From NCBI RefSeq assembly GCF_022846615.1, contig NZ_AP025637.1:2691001-2755000 (forward strand): a stretch of 64,000 nt of DNA, written 5' to 3'. This document shows, piece by piece, positions 26,110 through 37,194 of the stretch. Within the stretch, counting starts at the first letter, position 1. Each line of letters starts with the position of its first letter. The stretch comes from Roseomonas fluvialis (GTDB taxonomy: Bacteria > Pseudomonadota > Alphaproteobacteria > Acetobacterales > Acetobacteraceae). Position numbers and translations under genes: made by a program. The notes beneath the pieces are model-generated. The model saw only the letters and a list, made by a program, of their open reading frames with translations. It made no database searches and was not told where the DNA came from.

Positions 26110-27312
26110 GACAGGCCGTCGCAGCGCCCAGAACGCCACCGCCCCCGTCGCATACGCCAGGATCGACAACCAGAAGGCCGGCCGATACGTCCCCGTCAGG
26201 TCGAACAGCAGCCCTGCGCCCCAGGCGCCGATGCCCGCTCCCAGCCCAGACCCCACCGTGATCACGCCCAGGATGGTGCCCAGCCGCGGCCCACCGAACA
26301 GGTCAGCGGTCTTCGCCGTGATCGCCGGCCCGCGCGCGCCCCAGGTGATGCCGAAGAAGCAGGCGTGCAGCCACAGCATCAGGTGCTGGTCCGCGCCCTC
26401 GATCAGCAGCGCCGCCGCCACCCCCACGATGGAAATCGCATAGGCCAGGATCGCCGCCCGTTCCCGCCCGATGTAGTCCGAGATCGTGCCGGTCAGGATC
26501 ACCCCCGGCAGCGCGAGCAGCGACCCCATCCCCAGCACGAAGGCGGCGTAGAGCGGTTCGAACCCCTGCCCCACCGCGAAGGCCAGTTGGTGCAGTGAGA
26601 CCAGAAAACTGCCGATGCTGGTCAGCATATAGACCAGGAACAGCAGCCAGAAATGCCGCGTGCGCGCGGCCTCCGCCAGTGTCCAGGCGCGCCCGTCCAC
26701 CGCTTGCGCCGCCCCTGCCGCCCCTGCGGGGATGGCGGATTCCGCGCGGCGGAACATCGCCGCCAGCGGGATCACCAGCAGTCCCATCATGCCTGCCTGC
26801 AGAAGGTAGGCGTTGCGCCAGCCAGCCTCGTCCACCACCCACTGTGCGATCGGCGCGCTGATGGCACGGCCGAACCCGTTGGCCGATTGCAGCAGCGATA
26901 TCGCGAGCCCCCGCTGCGCCACGAACAACCGCGACACCAGCGGCACGAAGACCACGAGGCCGATGCAGTTCGCCCCCAAAGTCATCACGACGCCGTACAG
27001 CATCACCACCTGCCACAGCGTCGTCGCCTGCGAACTGCCCAGCAGCCCTGCCGTCAGCAGGCAGCCGCCCAGCAGCACCATCCGCCGCGCGCCCAGCCGG
27101 TCCACAAGCGAGCCGACGAATGGCGAGGATACGCCGCCGATGATCTGCCCGACCGAATAGGCCAGGCTCGCATCCGCGCGCGACCAGCCGAAATCGTCGA
27201 TGAAGGCCAGCAGGAACACGGTGTAGGCGTGCATCAGGCTGGCGGAGACGGTGAAGGCGATGAACCCCCCGCCGACGATCATCCAGGCCTGGCGGGAGGG
27301 GCGGCCTGTCAT
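26101..27312 (-). CDS. MFS transporter
   Basis: Twelve-helix major facilitator of 403 residues. Loop 2-3 carries GSLVDRLGARRMVLLGG, the A motif; helix 5 region RLFVAQRGLAISLLQSANGFGRA is typical of the oxalate/formate antiporter and monocarboxylate porter groups; a second A-like motif, GTISDYIGRERAAI, sits in the C-terminal half. Probable carboxylate or xenobiotic uptake. The ATG at 27312 gives a normal N-terminus (TGRPSRQAWMIVGGGFIAF); the ribosome site is weak. Its last codons lie in the tandem repeat. Confidence 0.88.
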   Translation of the reverse strand: MTGRPSRQAWMIVGGGFIAFTVSASLMHAYTVFLLAFIDDFGWSRADASLAYSVGQIIGGVSSPFVGSLVDRLGARRMVLLGGCLLTAGLLGSSQATTLWQVVMLYGVVMTLGANCIGLVVFVPLVSRLFVAQRGLAISLLQSANGFGRAISAPIAQWVVDEAGWRNAYLLQAGMMGLLVIPLAAMFRRAESAIPAGAAGAAQAVDGRAWTLAEAARTRHFWLLFLVYMLTSIGSFLVSLHQLAFAVGQGFEPLYAAFVLGMGSLLALPGVILTGTISDYIGRERAAILAYAISIVGVAAALLIEGADQHLMLWLHACFFGITWGARGPAITAKTADLFGGPRLGTILGVITVGSGLGAGIGAWGAGLLFDLTGTYRPAFWLSILAYATGAVAFWALRRPVAR

Positions 27313-27617
27313 CGCGCCGGCGGGATCCTGGCTGCTTGCGGAGTCGAAGGGTAGCGCCACGCAATGACGGACCGCGAGGGCAGTCGAAATGGAGAAGTAT
27401 CCTGCTCCGGCCGCAACCCATGGTCGCATTGGCCGATACTCACGCGCGCCCTGATTTTGTAGGGAAAGCGCTTGCTGATCCTAGACGCGAACACGCGTGA
27501 TGGGCCCGTGAATAGGTCGTCAGGCTTGCAGTAACGGGTGAAATCTTCGTTGGCGACAGTCACGGGAAGCGCATTCTCTCGTGATTGTTGGGTCAGGCAG
27601 TGTTTGGGGTCAGAGAC
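27313..27617. other. Gap of apparently lower GC without a confident gene
   Basis: By eye this stretch, especially 27430-27617, is richer in A and T than its surroundings. It holds an imperfect inverted repeat (27556-27564 with 27580-27588, nine pairs including one G-T). A minus-strand open frame through it shows no recognisable protein features. It may hold promoters for the MFS gene or be a relic of an inserted element. Confidence 0.4.
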
Positions 27618-27812
27618 ATGTTGAGAGTTCATCGCGTCACACGCGCATCGTCACAACATTCAGTAAAGCCGTCGCATCCGATCGAAGCGGCGACCTCGGC
27701 GGTGGCCGCGGCGCTGGCCGACGCGCATGAGCGTGGCGATGCAGGGTCGGTGCGCATCCTGCACGCCGTGCTGGCGCTCCTGTCGGCCGCGCCGAAGCAG
27801 GACCAGCACTGA
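27618..27812 (+). CDS. Small hypothetical protein
   Basis: A 64-residue open frame. The C-terminal two thirds looks helical and alanine-rich (AATSAVAAALADAHERGDAGSVRILHAVLALL), which is protein-like, while the first 20 residues are not. There is no clear ribosome site. It ends 42 bases before the encoded CCA end of the tRNA gene on the other strand. Could be chance. Confidence 0.3.
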   Translation: MLRVHRVTRASSQHSVKPSHPIEAATSAVAAALADAHERGDAGSVRILHAVLALLSAAPKQDQH

Positions 27813-27854
27813 GGCCCTTCCGGCCTGCGCGTTGCTGGACGCCGTGGCAGAAAA

Positions 27855-27930
27855 TGGTGTGCCCGCCGGGACTCGAACCCGGGACCCCATGATTAAAAGT
27901 CACGTGCTCTACCGGCTGAGCTACGGGCAC
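27855..27930 (-). tRNA. tRNA-Lys (anticodon UUU)
   Basis: Full cloverleaf on the minus strand. Acceptor stem GTGCCCG pairs with CGGGCAC over seven pairs, the D stem is GCTC/GAGC, the anticodon stem is CGTGA/TCATG with loop CTTTTAA giving anticodon TTT, and the T arm contains GGTTCGAGTCC. The CCA end is encoded (27855-27857). Confidence 0.97.
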
Positions 27931-27974
27931 GCCGGACCCGGCGCCGGGTCGTCTCTGGCGCCGGGGTGATAGCC

Positions 27975-28478
27975 TCACGCCGCGTCGGCGGCCACCCGCA
28001 TCGTGCGGATCTTGTCCGGGCCCTGCACCATGCCCGACATGCCGGCACCGCGCTTGATCTTGTCGACCACGTCCATGCCGGACGTCACCTGCCCCCAGAT
28101 GGTGTACTGCCCATCGAGGCTCGAGGCGGGGGCGAACATGATGAAGAACTGGCTGTTCGCACTGTTCGGGTCGCTGGTGCGCGCCATGCCGCAGGTGCCG
28201 CGCTGGAAACGCGCCACGCCTGGGGCCGAGAACTCGGCGGGAATATCCGGCAGGTCCGACCCACCGGTACCGGTGCCGGTCGGATCGCCGCCCTGCGCCA
28301 TGAAGCCTTCGATCACGCGGTGGAACGGCACGTCGTTGTAGAACCCGCGGCGCACGAGCGCCTTGATCTGCTCGACATGCTTGGGCGCGAGGTCGGGACG
28401 CAGCGCGATGGTGATGGTGCCGTGCTCGATCTCGAGGATCAGCGTGTTCTCGGGATCGGCGGCGGTGGTCTCGGTCAT
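27975..28478 (-). CDS. Cytoplasmic cyclophilin-type peptidyl-prolyl cis-trans isomerase
   Basis: A 167-residue cyclophilin without signal peptide, so cytoplasmic (PpiB-like). Conserved catalytic segments are FHRVIEGFMAQGGDPTGTGTGG with the active arginine, and NSANSQFFIMFAP with the conserved glutamine and phenylalanines. ATG at 28478 follows GAGGAAAC. It lies ten bases after a lipoprotein cyclophilin gene of the same family, forming a tandem pair that places one enzyme in the cytoplasm and one outside. Confidence 0.93.
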   Translation of the reverse strand: MTETTAADPENTLILEIEHGTITIALRPDLAPKHVEQIKALVRRGFYNDVPFHRVIEGFMAQGGDPTGTGTGGSDLPDIPAEFSAPGVARFQRGTCGMARTSDPNSANSQFFIMFAPASSLDGQYTIWGQVTSGMDVVDKIKRGAGMSGMVQGPDKIRTMRVAADAA

Positions 28479-28488
28479 CGAAGTTTCC

Positions 28489-29067
28489 TCAGCGGATATC
28501 GGCGGCGATGCGCGCGGTGCGGATGCGGTCGGGCGGCTGCGGCACCATGCCGGACTGGCCGACGCCGCGCTTGATGCGGTCGACCGCGTCCATGCCGGAG
28601 ATGACGCGGCCCCAGATGGTGTACTGCCCATCGAGCCCGGCATTCGGCGCGAACATGATGAAGAACTGGCTGTTCGCGCTGTTGGGGTTCTGCGACCGCG
28701 CCGCGCCGACCGTGCCGCGCAGAAAGCGCGCGCGCGACGGCGGGCTGAATTCGGCCGCCAGGTCGGGCAGGTTCGACCCGCCGGTGCCGGTGCCGGTCGG
28801 GTCGCCGCCCTGCGCCATGAAGCCCTCGATCACGCGATGGAACGGCGTGTTGTCGTAGAAGCCGCGGCGCGTCAGCGTCTTGATACGCTCGACATGGTTG
28901 GGCGCGAGATCGGGCAGCAGCTGGATGCGCACCTCGCCCGCGGGCAGCTGCAGCACCAGGATGTTCTCCGGATCGGGCGGCGTCGCGGGCTGGGCCGGCG
29001 CCTCCTGCGCGCAGGCGGCGAGGCCGAATGCGGCGGCAGCGCCGCCCAGAAGCGTCCTGCGGTCCAT
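28489..29067 (-). CDS. Lipoprotein cyclophilin-type peptidyl-prolyl cis-trans isomerase
   Basis: A 192-residue cyclophilin with a leader DRRTLLGGAAAAFGLAAC: twin-arginine-like start, hydrophobic core and lipobox LAAC, so probably lipid-anchored in the periplasm. Catalytic FHRVIEGFMAQGGDPTGTGTGG and NSANSQFFIMFAP are the same as in the next gene. A GGGAGA site precedes the ATG at 29067. It follows coaD on the same strand and helps fold exported proteins. Confidence 0.92.
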   Translation of the reverse strand: MDRRTLLGGAAAAFGLAACAQEAPAQPATPPDPENILVLQLPAGEVRIQLLPDLAPNHVERIKTLTRRGFYDNTPFHRVIEGFMAQGGDPTGTGTGGSNLPDLAAEFSPPSRARFLRGTVGAARSQNPNSANSQFFIMFAPNAGLDGQYTIWGRVISGMDAVDRIKRGVGQSGMVPQPPDRIRTARIAADIR

Positions 29068-29081
29068 ATGTGCGTCTCCCT

Positions 29082-29577
29082 TCATGTTGCGCGCAGCTTC
29101 GCCAGCGTGCGCTCCAGCGTCGTCCTCGGCACGAAGCCGGAGATGTCTCCGCCCAGCTTCGCGATCTCCTTCACCAGACGGGAGGCGATGAACTGATTGG
29201 TCTCGGACGCCATCAGGAAGACCGTCTCGATCTCCTGGTCCAGGCGACGATTCATGCCGACCATCTGGAACTCGTAGTCGAAATCCGACACCGCGCGCAG
29301 GCCGCGCACGATCATCCGTGCGCCCACCTCGCGCGCGTAATGCACCAGCAGCCCTTCGAAGGGCTTCACCTCGATGATCGTGCCGCTGCGCTCGGCGATC
29401 GCGGCGGTCTCGGCCTTCACCAGCTCGACCCGTTCCTCGAGCTCGAACAACGGGCCCTTGCCGATATTGATGGCAACACCGACCACCAGCCTGTCGACCA
29501 GCCGCGCCGCGCGGCCGATGACGTCGAGATGCCCGTTCGTGACCGGGTCGAAGGTACCCGGATAGAGCGCAACGCGT

Positions 29578-29585
<8 letters not shown>
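29082..29585 (-). CDS. coaD: Phosphopantetheine adenylyltransferase
   Basis: Penultimate enzyme of coenzyme A synthesis: 4'-phosphopantetheine plus ATP to dephospho-CoA. N-terminal [16 protein letters not shown] holds the T/HxGH-type nucleotidyltransferase motif; [18 protein letters not shown] and [18 protein letters not shown] are family signatures. The 167 residues are normal. The start overlaps the gyrA stop region by eight bases, so it is probably co-transcribed with gyrA. Confidence 0.97.
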
Positions 29586-32316
<2,731 letters not shown>

Positions 32317-32415
32317 GCGGGCAAACTCGATCCGATGTCGTGGGTCACGCGGCGCGGCGCGCGGGGCTGCGGCGCCATAGGCCCCGCGCCCGCGCGCCCG
32401 TCAACCACGATGGGG

Positions 32416-32955
32416 TCAGAACGGAATCTCGTCGTCGAGGTCGGTCTTCTTGGAATCCCAGCCGCCTCCGCGCGACGGCGCGCGCGACGACCCGCCGCCG
32501 CCGCCCTCGCCGCGCGGTGCTCCGCCGGATGGCCGGTCGCCATACCCACCACCACCGCCGCCGGAGCGTTCGGCATATCCGCCGCCGCCATCGTCGCCGG
32601 CCCCGCCGCCGCGCCCGCCGACCAGCTGCAACTCACCGCGGTATTGGCGCAGCACGACTTCGGTCGTGTAGCGATCCTGCCCATCCTTGTCGGCCCATTT
32701 GCGGGTCTCGATCTGGCCCTCGATGTAGACCTCGCTGCCCTTGCGCAGGTATTTCTCGGCCACTTCGCCGAGGCGATCGTTGAAGATCGCGACCGAATGC
32801 CACTCGGTACGTTCCTGCTGGTTGCCTTCGCGGTCTTTGTATCGCTCGCTGGTTGCAATGCGCAGGTTCACGACCTTGCCGCCATTCTGGAAATTCCGCA
32901 CCTCGGGGTCGCGGCCGAGCCGCCCCAGGATAATCACCTTGTTGATGCCCGCCAT
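32416..32955 (-). CDS. ssb: Single-stranded DNA-binding protein
   Basis: OB-fold protein coating single-stranded DNA during replication and repair: INKVIILGRLGRDPEVR, WHSVAIFNDRLGEVAEKYLRKGSEVYIEG. A flexible linker of about 50 glycine-rich residues leads to the acidic tip DDEIPF, which recruits partner proteins. The 179 residues are typical. Divergent from uvrA, with a LexA box in the spacer. Confidence 0.98.
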   Translation of the reverse strand: MAGINKVIILGRLGRDPEVRNFQNGGKVVNLRIATSERYKDREGNQQERTEWHSVAIFNDRLGEVAEKYLRKGSEVYIEGQIETRKWADKDGQDRYTTEVVLRQYRGELQLVGGRGGGAGDDGGGGYAERSGGGGGGYGDRPSGGAPRGEGGGGGSSRAPSRGGGWDSKKTDLDDEIPF

Positions 32956-33086
32956 GCCGCGCAGTCCCTTGGTTTGACGCTGTCACACTAGCCCGGCGCC
33001 GGCCGCGGGGCCACCCTTGGCCCACCCGCCGGCGTGCCCGCACGGCGCCCCTTTCCAGCTTGCCGAACCAGCCGCATATATGGTGA

Positions 33087-33101
33087 GAACATCACCAGAA
33101 C
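33087..33101. promoter_or_regulatory. LexA (SOS) box in the ssb-uvrA divergent promoter
   Basis: GAAC-N7-GAAC, which is GTTC-N7-GTTC on the other strand: the direct-repeat LexA site of Alphaproteobacteria. It lies 36 bases before the uvrA start codon, next to an AT-rich CATATATGG core that is the likely promoter. It implies DNA-damage control of uvrA and possibly ssb, the same logic as in E. coli with a different motif. Confidence 0.8.
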
Positions 33102-33136
33102 ACCAGCGGCGCCCCGCCCCGGAGTCCCCCAAGATC

Positions 33137-35998
33137 ATGACCGGCCAGATCCGAATCCGCGGCGCGCGCCAGCACAACCTGAAGGATGTAGACCTCGACA
33201 TCCCGCGCGACACGCTCACCGTCGTCACCGGCCTGTCGGGCTCGGGCAAGTCGTCCCTCGCCTTCGACACGATCTACGCCGAAGGCCAGCGCCGCTACGT
33301 CGAGTCGCTGTCGGCCTATGCGCGGCAGTTCCTGCAACTCATGCAGAAGCCCGACGTCGATTCGATCGAGGGCCTGTCGCCCGCCATCTCGATCGAACAG
33401 AAGACCACCAGCCACAACCCACGCTCCACCGTGGGTACAGTGACGGAAATCCACGACTACATGCGCCTGCTCTGGGCGCGCGTCGGCGTTCCCTATTCGC
33501 CCGCCACCGGCCTGCCGATCGAAGCGCAGACGGTTAGCCAGATGGTCGACCGCGTCATGGGCATGCCCGAGGGCACGCGCCTGCTGCTGCTCGCGCCCGT
33601 CGTGCGTGGCAAGAAGGGCGAATACCGCAAGGAACTCGCTGATTGGCAGCGCCGCGGCTTCGAACGCGTGAAGATCAACGGCACGCTGCACCAGATCAGC
33701 GAGGCGCCGAAGCTCGACAAGAAGCTGAAGCACGATATCGAGATCGTGGTCGACCGCATCGTGGTCCGCGAGGGTGTGGCGCAACGCCTGGCCGATTCCT
33801 TCGAGACCGCGCTCGGTCTCGCCGAAGGCATCGCCTACGCCGAGAACGCCGACACCGCCGAACGCACGGTGTTCAGCGCAAAATTCGCCTGTCCGGTCAG
33901 CGGCTTCAGCATCGAGGAAATCGAGCCGCGCCTGTTCTCCTTCAACTCGCCCCATGGCGCCTGCCCGGCTTGCGACGGCCTCGGCACCGAGACCTTCTTC
34001 GACCCGCAGCTGGTGGTTCCGCAGGACGATGTCTCGCTGAAGGACGGCGCCATCATGCCCTGGACCGGCGCGCAATCGCCCTACTACACGCAAACGCTCG
34101 AGAGCCTCGCGCGCCACTTCAAGTTCGCCATGACCACGCCGTGGCAGGACATCCCGGCGCAGGTCCGCCAGCAGATCCTGCACGGCACCGGCGATGACGT
34201 CGTCACGCTCCGCTACAAGGACGGTCTGCGCGCCTATGAGGTGAAGAAGCCCTTCGAAGGCGTCATCCCGAACCTGCAGCGCCGCTTCAAGGAGACCGAC
34301 AATCCCTGGGTGCGCGAGGACCTGTCGCGCTACCAGGCCGACAAGCCCTGCGCGACCTGCACCGGCTTCCGCCTGAAGCCGCAGGCACTGTCGGTGAAGA
34401 TCGCCGGCAAGCACATCGCCGAGGTCAGCGACCTGTCGATCCGCCGCGCGCGCGACTGGTTCGGCACGGTGATGGCGACCCTCACGCCGCAGCGCCAGGA
34501 GATCGCGCGCCGCATCCTGCGCGAGATCGAGGACCGCCTGCAGTTCCTGGTGGATGTCGGGCTGGACTACCTCAGCCTCAGCCGGTCCTCGGCCACGCTG
34601 TCGGGTGGCGAATCGCAGCGCATCCGCCTCGCCTCGCAGATCGGCTCCGGCCTGACCGGCGTGCTGTATGTGCTCGACGAACCCAGCATCGGCCTGCACC
34701 AGCGCGACAACGAACGCCTGCTGACCACGCTGCGGCGCCTGCGCGACCTCGGCAACACCGTGCTGGTGGTCGAACACGACGAGGATGCGATCCGCCAGGC
34801 CGACTACCTCGTGGATATCGGCCCCGCCGCCGGCGCGGGCGGCGGGCGCGTCATCGCGCAAGGCACGCCGGCCGAGGTCATGGCCAACCCCGCGAGCCTC
34901 ACCGGTCAGTACCTCTCCGGCGCGCGGCGCATCGAAGTCCCCGCCACGCGCCGCAAGATCGACAAGAAGAAGCAGCTGCGCGTCGTCGGCGCCACCGGCA
35001 ACAACCTCAAGAACCTGACGGCGTCGATCCCGCTCGGCACCTTCGCCTGCATCACCGGCGTCTCCGGCGGCGGCAAGTCCACGCTGGTGGTGGAGACGCT
35101 CTACAAGGCCGCCTCGCGCCGCCTGATGGGCGCCGCCGAAGTGCCTGCCCCGCACGACCGCATCGAAGGGCTCGAGCACCTCGACAAGATCATCGACATC
35201 GACCAGTCGCCGATCGGCCGCACCCCACGCTCCAACCCCGCGACCTACACCGGCCTGTTCGCGCCCATCCGCGACTGGTTCGCCGAAATGCCCGACAGCC
35301 GCGCGCGCGGCTACAAGCCCGGCCGCTTCTCCTTCAACGTGAAGGGCGGCCGTTGCGAGGCCTGCCAGGGCGACGGCCTCATCAAGATCGAGATGCACTT
35401 CCTGCCCGACGTCTACGTCACCTGCGACACCTGCAAGGGCAAGCGCTACAACCGCGAGACGCTGGAGGTGAAGTTCCGCGGCAAGTCGATCGCCGACGTG
35501 CTCGACATGACGGTGGACGAAGGCGTGGAGTTCTTCTCCGCGGTGCCGGCCATCCGCGACAAGCTGAAGGTGCTGAAGGAAGTCGGCCTCGGCTACATCC
35601 ACCTGGGCCAGCAGGCGACCACGCTGTCGGGCGGCGAGGCGCAGCGCATCAAGCTGTCGAAGGAACTCTCCCGCCGCGCCACCGGCCGCACGCTGTACAT
35701 CCTCGACGAACCGACCACCGGCCTGCATTTCGAGGATGTGCGCAAGTTGCTCGAAGTGCTGCACGCGTTGGTGGACCAGGGCAACACCGTCGTGGTGATC
35801 GAACACAACCTGGAGGTCATCAAGACCGCCGACTGGGTGCTCGACCTCGGCCCCGAGGGCGGCGAGGGCGGCGGGCGCATGGTCGCCGAAGGCACGCCCG
35901 AGGACATCGCCGCCACGCCGGAAAGCCACACCGGCCGCTTCCTCGCGCCGCTGCTCGCGCGCACCGAGGCACCCGCGCGCAAGCGCAAGCGCGCCTGA
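33137..35998 (+). CDS. uvrA: Excinuclease ABC subunit A
   Basis: Damage-recognition ATPase of nucleotide excision repair, 953 residues. Two ABC modules: Walker [10 protein letters not shown] near residue 32 and GVSGGGKST in the second half, each with an LSGGE signature. The second zinc module is intact (CEACQGDG and CDTCKGKR); the first is altered, CPVS instead of CPxC before CPAC. Start at 33137 ([15 protein letters not shown]) matches the conserved N-terminus. Transcribed away from ssb behind the LexA box. Confidence 0.98.
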   Translation: MTGQIRIRGARQHNLKDVDLDIPRDTLTVVTGLSGSGKSSLAFDTIYAEGQRRYVESLSAYARQFLQLMQKPDVDSIEGLSPAISIEQKTTSHNPRSTVGTVTEIHDYMRLLWARVGVPYSPATGLPIEAQTVSQMVDRVMGMPEGTRLLLLAPVVRGKKGEYRKELADWQRRGFERVKINGTLHQISEAPKLDKKLKHDIEIVVDRIVVREGVAQRLADSFETALGLAEGIAYAENADTAERTVFSAKFACPVSGFSIEEIEPRLFSFNSPHGACPACDGLGTETFFDPQLVVPQDDVSLKDGAIMPWTGAQSPYYTQTLESLARHFKFAMTTPWQDIPAQVRQQILHGTGDDVVTLRYKDGLRAYEVKKPFEGVIPNLQRRFKETDNPWVREDLSRYQADKPCATCTGFRLKPQALSVKIAGKHIAEVSDLSIRRARDWFGTVMATLTPQRQEIARRILREIEDRLQFLVDVGLDYLSLSRSSATLSGGESQRIRLASQIGSGLTGVLYVLDEPSIGLHQRDNERLLTTLRRLRDLGNTVLVVEHDEDAIRQADYLVDIGPAAGAGGGRVIAQGTPAEVMANPASLTGQYLSGARRIEVPATRRKIDKKKQLRVVGATGNNLKNLTASIPLGTFACITGVSGGGKSTLVVETLYKAASRRLMGAAEVPAPHDRIEGLEHLDKIIDIDQSPIGRTPRSNPATYTGLFAPIRDWFAEMPDSRARGYKPGRFSFNVKGGRCEACQGDGLIKIEMHFLPDVYVTCDTCKGKRYNRETLEVKFRGKSIADVLDMTVDEGVEFFSAVPAIRDKLKVLKEVGLGYIHLGQQATTLSGGEAQRIKLSKELSRRATGRTLYILDEPTTGLHFEDVRKLLEVLHALVDQGNTVVVIEHNLEVIKTADWVLDLGPEGGEGGGRMVAEGTPEDIAATPESHTGRFLAPLLARTEAPARKRKRA

Positions 35999-36002
35999 CG
36001 CC

Positions 36003-37130
36003 TCAGGGCCCGGTGATGCGCTGGAAGTCCTGGTGGCGGACCAGGTCGCGCCGCACGGCGCGGATCGTGCTGCGCCCCGCGTGGCGCGCGAGGTACGGCG
36101 CGGGCACGTCGCGGCGGTCCAGCAGCAGGTGCCACAGGTCGCGGATTTCCGCCTCGCTCGCCAGGCGGTCCGGGTCGTCCACCCGCGACCGCAGCTCCGC
36201 GATGTGCGCGTCCAGCTTCTCCTGGCGAAAGGTCTCGAAGGCCCGGAAGGCGCCGGCGACGAAGCGGGCCGGGATGGTCGCGTCGAACGGCGCGAAGGTG
36301 AACACCTCCTGCTCCGCCCAGCGCATCGTCTCGAAGCCCCTCGAGCGGAACTTCTCGGGCGAGAAATGCTGCCCGGTCGCCCCGATATAGCGCGCGAAGC
36401 AGACATCGGTGGCCACGCGTGCCAGCCCGAGGTCGGCACAGGCCGCTTCCATCGCGCCATCCTGCGAGGTCGCGTTGCGTGCGATGCGCTTGGTCCGCCA
36501 GAACTCCAGGATGCGCAACTGGTTGCGCGCACGGTAGTCGTTGCGCCGGATTTCCTCCCACCAAGGCTGCAGCCAGTCCTGGATGCGCCGCCACGCGTCG
36601 CGCCGCAGCCCGAAGCCCCAGAGATTTGCCAGCGGCCGCCACTGCACCGTCGGGCCCGGGCGCGCGCCGTGCCGGTCGCCGTAGGCGGCGAAATAAGCGA
36701 CGCTGTCCGCGAAGGGCTCGCTGGCGTGCCGCATCGCCTCCAGCGCCGCGAGGTACAGCGGGCCGGGTTCCAGATCGTCCTCGAAGAAATACGCCACCGG
36801 CGCGTCCAACGTCTCGAAGGCCAGCACCTGTCCGCGCAGGATGTTCTCCGCGATGCCCAGGTTGTGCGGCGAGGCATGCACCTGACCCTGCGGGAAATGC
36901 TCCCGGAACACCGCGATCGACCGCATTATGTCGGCCGGGCGCGCATGCCGCCGCCCGGTGCGTGCCGAAACCGCGCCATCCTGCAGCAGGTGCACCCGCG
37001 ACGGATCCGCCCGCACCTGTGTCTGCGCCAGCAGCCCGCTGCACAGCGTCGCCAGGTAATCCGGCCGGTCGAAGGCGAAGATGACGATCGGGACCTCGGT
37101 CACCCCCTGCTCGACACCCGCGATGCGCAT
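36003..37130 (-). CDS. Glycosyltransferase-like protein, tandem paralogue 1
   Basis: A 375-residue predicted GT-A glycosyltransferase. VPIVIFAFDRPDYLATLCSGLLAQ opens the nucleotide-sugar fold, SPHNLGIAENILRGQ follows, and FFEDDLEPGPLYLAALEAM contains the EDD metal motif; the layout resembles N-acetylglucosaminyltransferase I (GNT-I). WGFGLRRDAWRRI and IRRNDYRARN are shared by all three copies. The last 50 residues form a separate short module (LWHLLLDRRDVPA to DFQRITGP). ATG at 37130 follows CAGGAGGACGGG. Likely decorates a surface polysaccharide; acceptor unknown. Confidence 0.75.
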   Translation of the reverse strand: MRIAGVEQGVTEVPIVIFAFDRPDYLATLCSGLLAQTQVRADPSRVHLLQDGAVSARTGRRHARPADIMRSIAVFREHFPQGQVHASPHNLGIAENILRGQVLAFETLDAPVAYFFEDDLEPGPLYLAALEAMRHASEPFADSVAYFAAYGDRHGARPGPTVQWRPLANLWGFGLRRDAWRRIQDWLQPWWEEIRRNDYRARNQLRILEFWRTKRIARNATSQDGAMEAACADLGLARVATDVCFARYIGATGQHFSPEKFRSRGFETMRWAEQEVFTFAPFDATIPARFVAGAFRAFETFRQEKLDAHIAELRSRVDDPDRLASEAEIRDLWHLLLDRRDVPAPYLARHAGRSTIRAVRRDLVRHQDFQRITGP

Positions 37131-37194
37131 CCCGTCCTCCTGGTGCGGACTCATGCGGCGCGCGGCCGGATGCAGGCAACCGTCCGGGTGCGGG

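Noticed and set aside
27309-27632. A 107-codon minus-strand frame in the AT-richer gap
   Set aside because: No hydrophobic, helical or conserved pattern; overlaps the MFS start; looks random.
27855-27930. tRNA-Lys as a proven att site
   Set aside because: No duplicate of the tRNA 3' end was seen by eye in the neighbouring gap, and no integrase gene is present.
33092-36877. A 1261-codon open frame on the minus strand opposite uvrA
   Set aside because: It is antisense to a complete uvrA gene, has histidine/arginine/valine-rich composition typical of a GC-rich shadow frame, and no domain could be seen.
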